Shown here: piece by piece, positions 4,921-5,948 of the stretch
How the letters are laid out: each line of letters opens with the position of its first letter
Numbering within the stretch: position 1 is the stretch's first letter
From: Actinomycetes bacterium
Lineage (GTDB): Bacteria > Actinomycetota > Acidimicrobiia > Acidimicrobiales > Microtrichaceae
Assembly (NCBI GenBank): GCA_023423215.1
Contig: JAFAFZ010000233.1
Coordinates: forward strand, 1-5,948
Length of the DNA: 5,948 nt
Reading direction: 5' to 3'
Made by a program: the position numbers and the translations under genes
The notes under the pieces: model-generated
Told to the model about the DNA's origin: nothing
The model's database searches: none
What the model saw: only the letters and a program-made list of their open reading frames with translations

Positions 4921-5948
4921 ATGAACGTGCGACGGTCCTTGCTGACCTTGGCCGGGGCGATGGCGCTGATCCTCGCCGCGTGCACCACGCCACCTCCGAC
5001 CGACGGCGGGTCGACCACGACCACGACCACCACCAGCACGACCCTGCCCCCCAGCGGCGCTCCCGTCGCCGTGGCCGGCGCCACGCCGACCATCGGTGAC
5101 GCCCCGCTGCAGGTCGAGTTCACCTCGACGGGCTCCTCGCCCGGCACCGGCACCGGCCTGACCTACTCGTGGGACTTCGGCGACGGCAGCCCCACCGAGA
5201 GCGGCCCCAACGCCACCCACGTCTACGCCAACCCGGGCGTCTACGTCGCCAAGCTCACCATGACGAACTCGGGCGGCTCCTCGACCTCGCCCGGCATCCA
5301 GATCACCGCCAACGTCGACCCCAACCCGAAGTACTTCGTGCGCACCACCGGTGCCGACTCCCCGTCCTGCGGTCCGAAGCTGAACCCCTGCGCCACGATC
5401 GGTACGGCCCAGACCAACGCCGTGGCCAACGGCGTCGGCATCGTGCGAGTCGCGGGCGGCACCTTCACCGGTCCGCTCTCGGTGGCCTCGGGCATCGAGA
5501 TCAGCGGCGGCTGGAAGCAGGACTTCAGCGACTACGGCAGCGACCAGGTGACCACCATCTACGGCACCGGCACCGAGATCCCCGTGACCTTCAACGGCGT
5601 CACCAACGCCAAGATCAACGGCGTCAGCATCCAGGGCGTCACCCGCAGCTCGGGCACCGCGGTCGGCCTGCTCGTCACCGGTGGCTCCAGCGGCGTCACG
5701 ATCGGTTCGAACGACGCGCCCCAGACGCTCGTCGCCGGTGGCACCGGCCCGAGCGCCACGGGCGTCCTGGTCACCGGCGGCTCGTTCGCCAACGTGATCA
5801 ACACCAAGGCCAACAGCGGCACCCCGACCGGCGCCGGCAGCTCGGCCTACGGCGTGCGCGCCCTCGGCCTGTCGGTCGTCAACGTCACCCTCTCGGACAT
5901 CACGGCGCAGCCGGGCGTCGCGGGCGTCAGCGCCTCGTCGACCGCTCC
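4921..5948 (+). CDS. PKD-domain lipoprotein with beta-helix region, 3' end cut by window edge
   Basis: ATG 4921, with GGAGG 7 nt upstream, opens 342 codons that run off the right edge. Residues 1-20 are a signal peptide with a classical lipobox ALILAA-Cys21, so the protein is lipid-anchored outside the membrane. Residues 22-46 are a Pro/Thr linker with seven consecutive Thr. Residues about 47-131 are a PKD domain: PLQVEFTSTGSSPG, then YSWDFGDGS (82-90), HVYANPGVYVAKLTMTNSGG. Residues about 137-203 match the lead-in of DUF1565/pectin-lyase-like proteins (YFVRTTGADSPSCGPKLNPC...IVRVAGGTFTG...SGGWKQDF). From about 205 on, short Gly/Asn/Val strands such as KINGVSIQGV, GVLVTGG and VVNVTLSDI look like rungs of a right-handed parallel beta-helix. 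Such proteins are usually surface adhesins or glycan-binding or -cleaving proteins; no catalytic motif is visible here. Cys150 and Cys157 may form a disulfide. It is divergent from the other lipoprotein. Confidence 0.9.
   Translation, partial: MNVRRSLLTLAGAMALILAACTTPPPTDGGSTTTTTTTSTTLPPSGAPVAVAGATPTIGDAPLQVEFTSTGSSPGTGTGLTYSWDFGDGSPTESGPNATHVYANPGVYVAKLTMTNSGGSSTSPGIQITANVDPNPKYFVRTTGADSPSCGPKLNPCATIGTAQTNAVANGVGIVRVAGGTFTGPLSVASGIEISGGWKQDFSDYGSDQVTTIYGTGTEIPVTFNGVTNAKINGVSIQGVTRSSGTAVGLLVTGGSSGVTIGSNDAPQTLVAGGTGPSATGVLVTGGSFANVINTKANSGTPTGAGSSAYGVRALGLSVVNVTLSDITAQPGVAGVSASSTA

Overview
This is a 5.9 kb window of GC-rich bacterial DNA with strongly GC-biased third codon positions and frequent GTG starts. 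It carries a DUF222/HNH-type gene, a WYL regulator next to a mycothiol-type DinB-fold gene, and lipoproteins with Thr/Pro linkers. This points to an actinobacterium (Actinomycetota). The exact class cannot be fixed from the sequence; the poly-Thr linker would suit Acidimicrobiia but does not prove it.

Layout, left to right. (1) 1-1022, minus strand: the first 340 codons of a DUF222-domain protein of the HNH-endonuclease (13E12-like) family, cut by the window edge just before the expected HNH core. (2) 1086-2054, minus: a complete HTH-WYL-WCX (YafY-type) transcriptional regulator. (3) 2117-2812, plus: a TIGR03086/DinB-fold (MDMPI-like) metal-binding protein, divergent from the regulator. A 27-bp near-perfect palindrome sits in the 62-bp gap between them, with a third half-site over the regulator's start. 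(4) 2797-2947: about nine copies of a 17-bp tandem repeat that begins in the last codons of gene 3 and fills most of the gap to the next, convergent gene. (5) 2988-3688, minus: an AlkD-type DNA alkylation repair protein split by a one-base frameshift near 3281-3284. (6) 3794-4642, minus: a cysteine-rich lipoprotein with an InlB B-repeat-like domain. (7) A 278-bp divergent intergenic region. (8) 4921 to the right edge, plus: a lipoprotein with a Thr linker, a PKD domain and the beginning of a right-handed beta-helix.

Functionally, genes 2 and 3 look like a locally autoregulated pair: a WYL regulator, its probable operator and a small metal-dependent enzyme of the thiol-transfer or DinB fold. 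The alkylation-repair gene beside them would suit a stress or detoxification neighbourhood, but it appears broken (or carries a sequencing error) and has its own promoter. The two lipoproteins form a separate divergent cell-surface pair. The DUF222 gene looks like an accessory insertion with different codon preferences. I see no CRISPR array, tRNA, rRNA, insertion sequence or obvious defence system. The most notable items are the palindromic operator with its extra half-site, the minisatellite, and the frameshifted AlkD with an altered active-site position.
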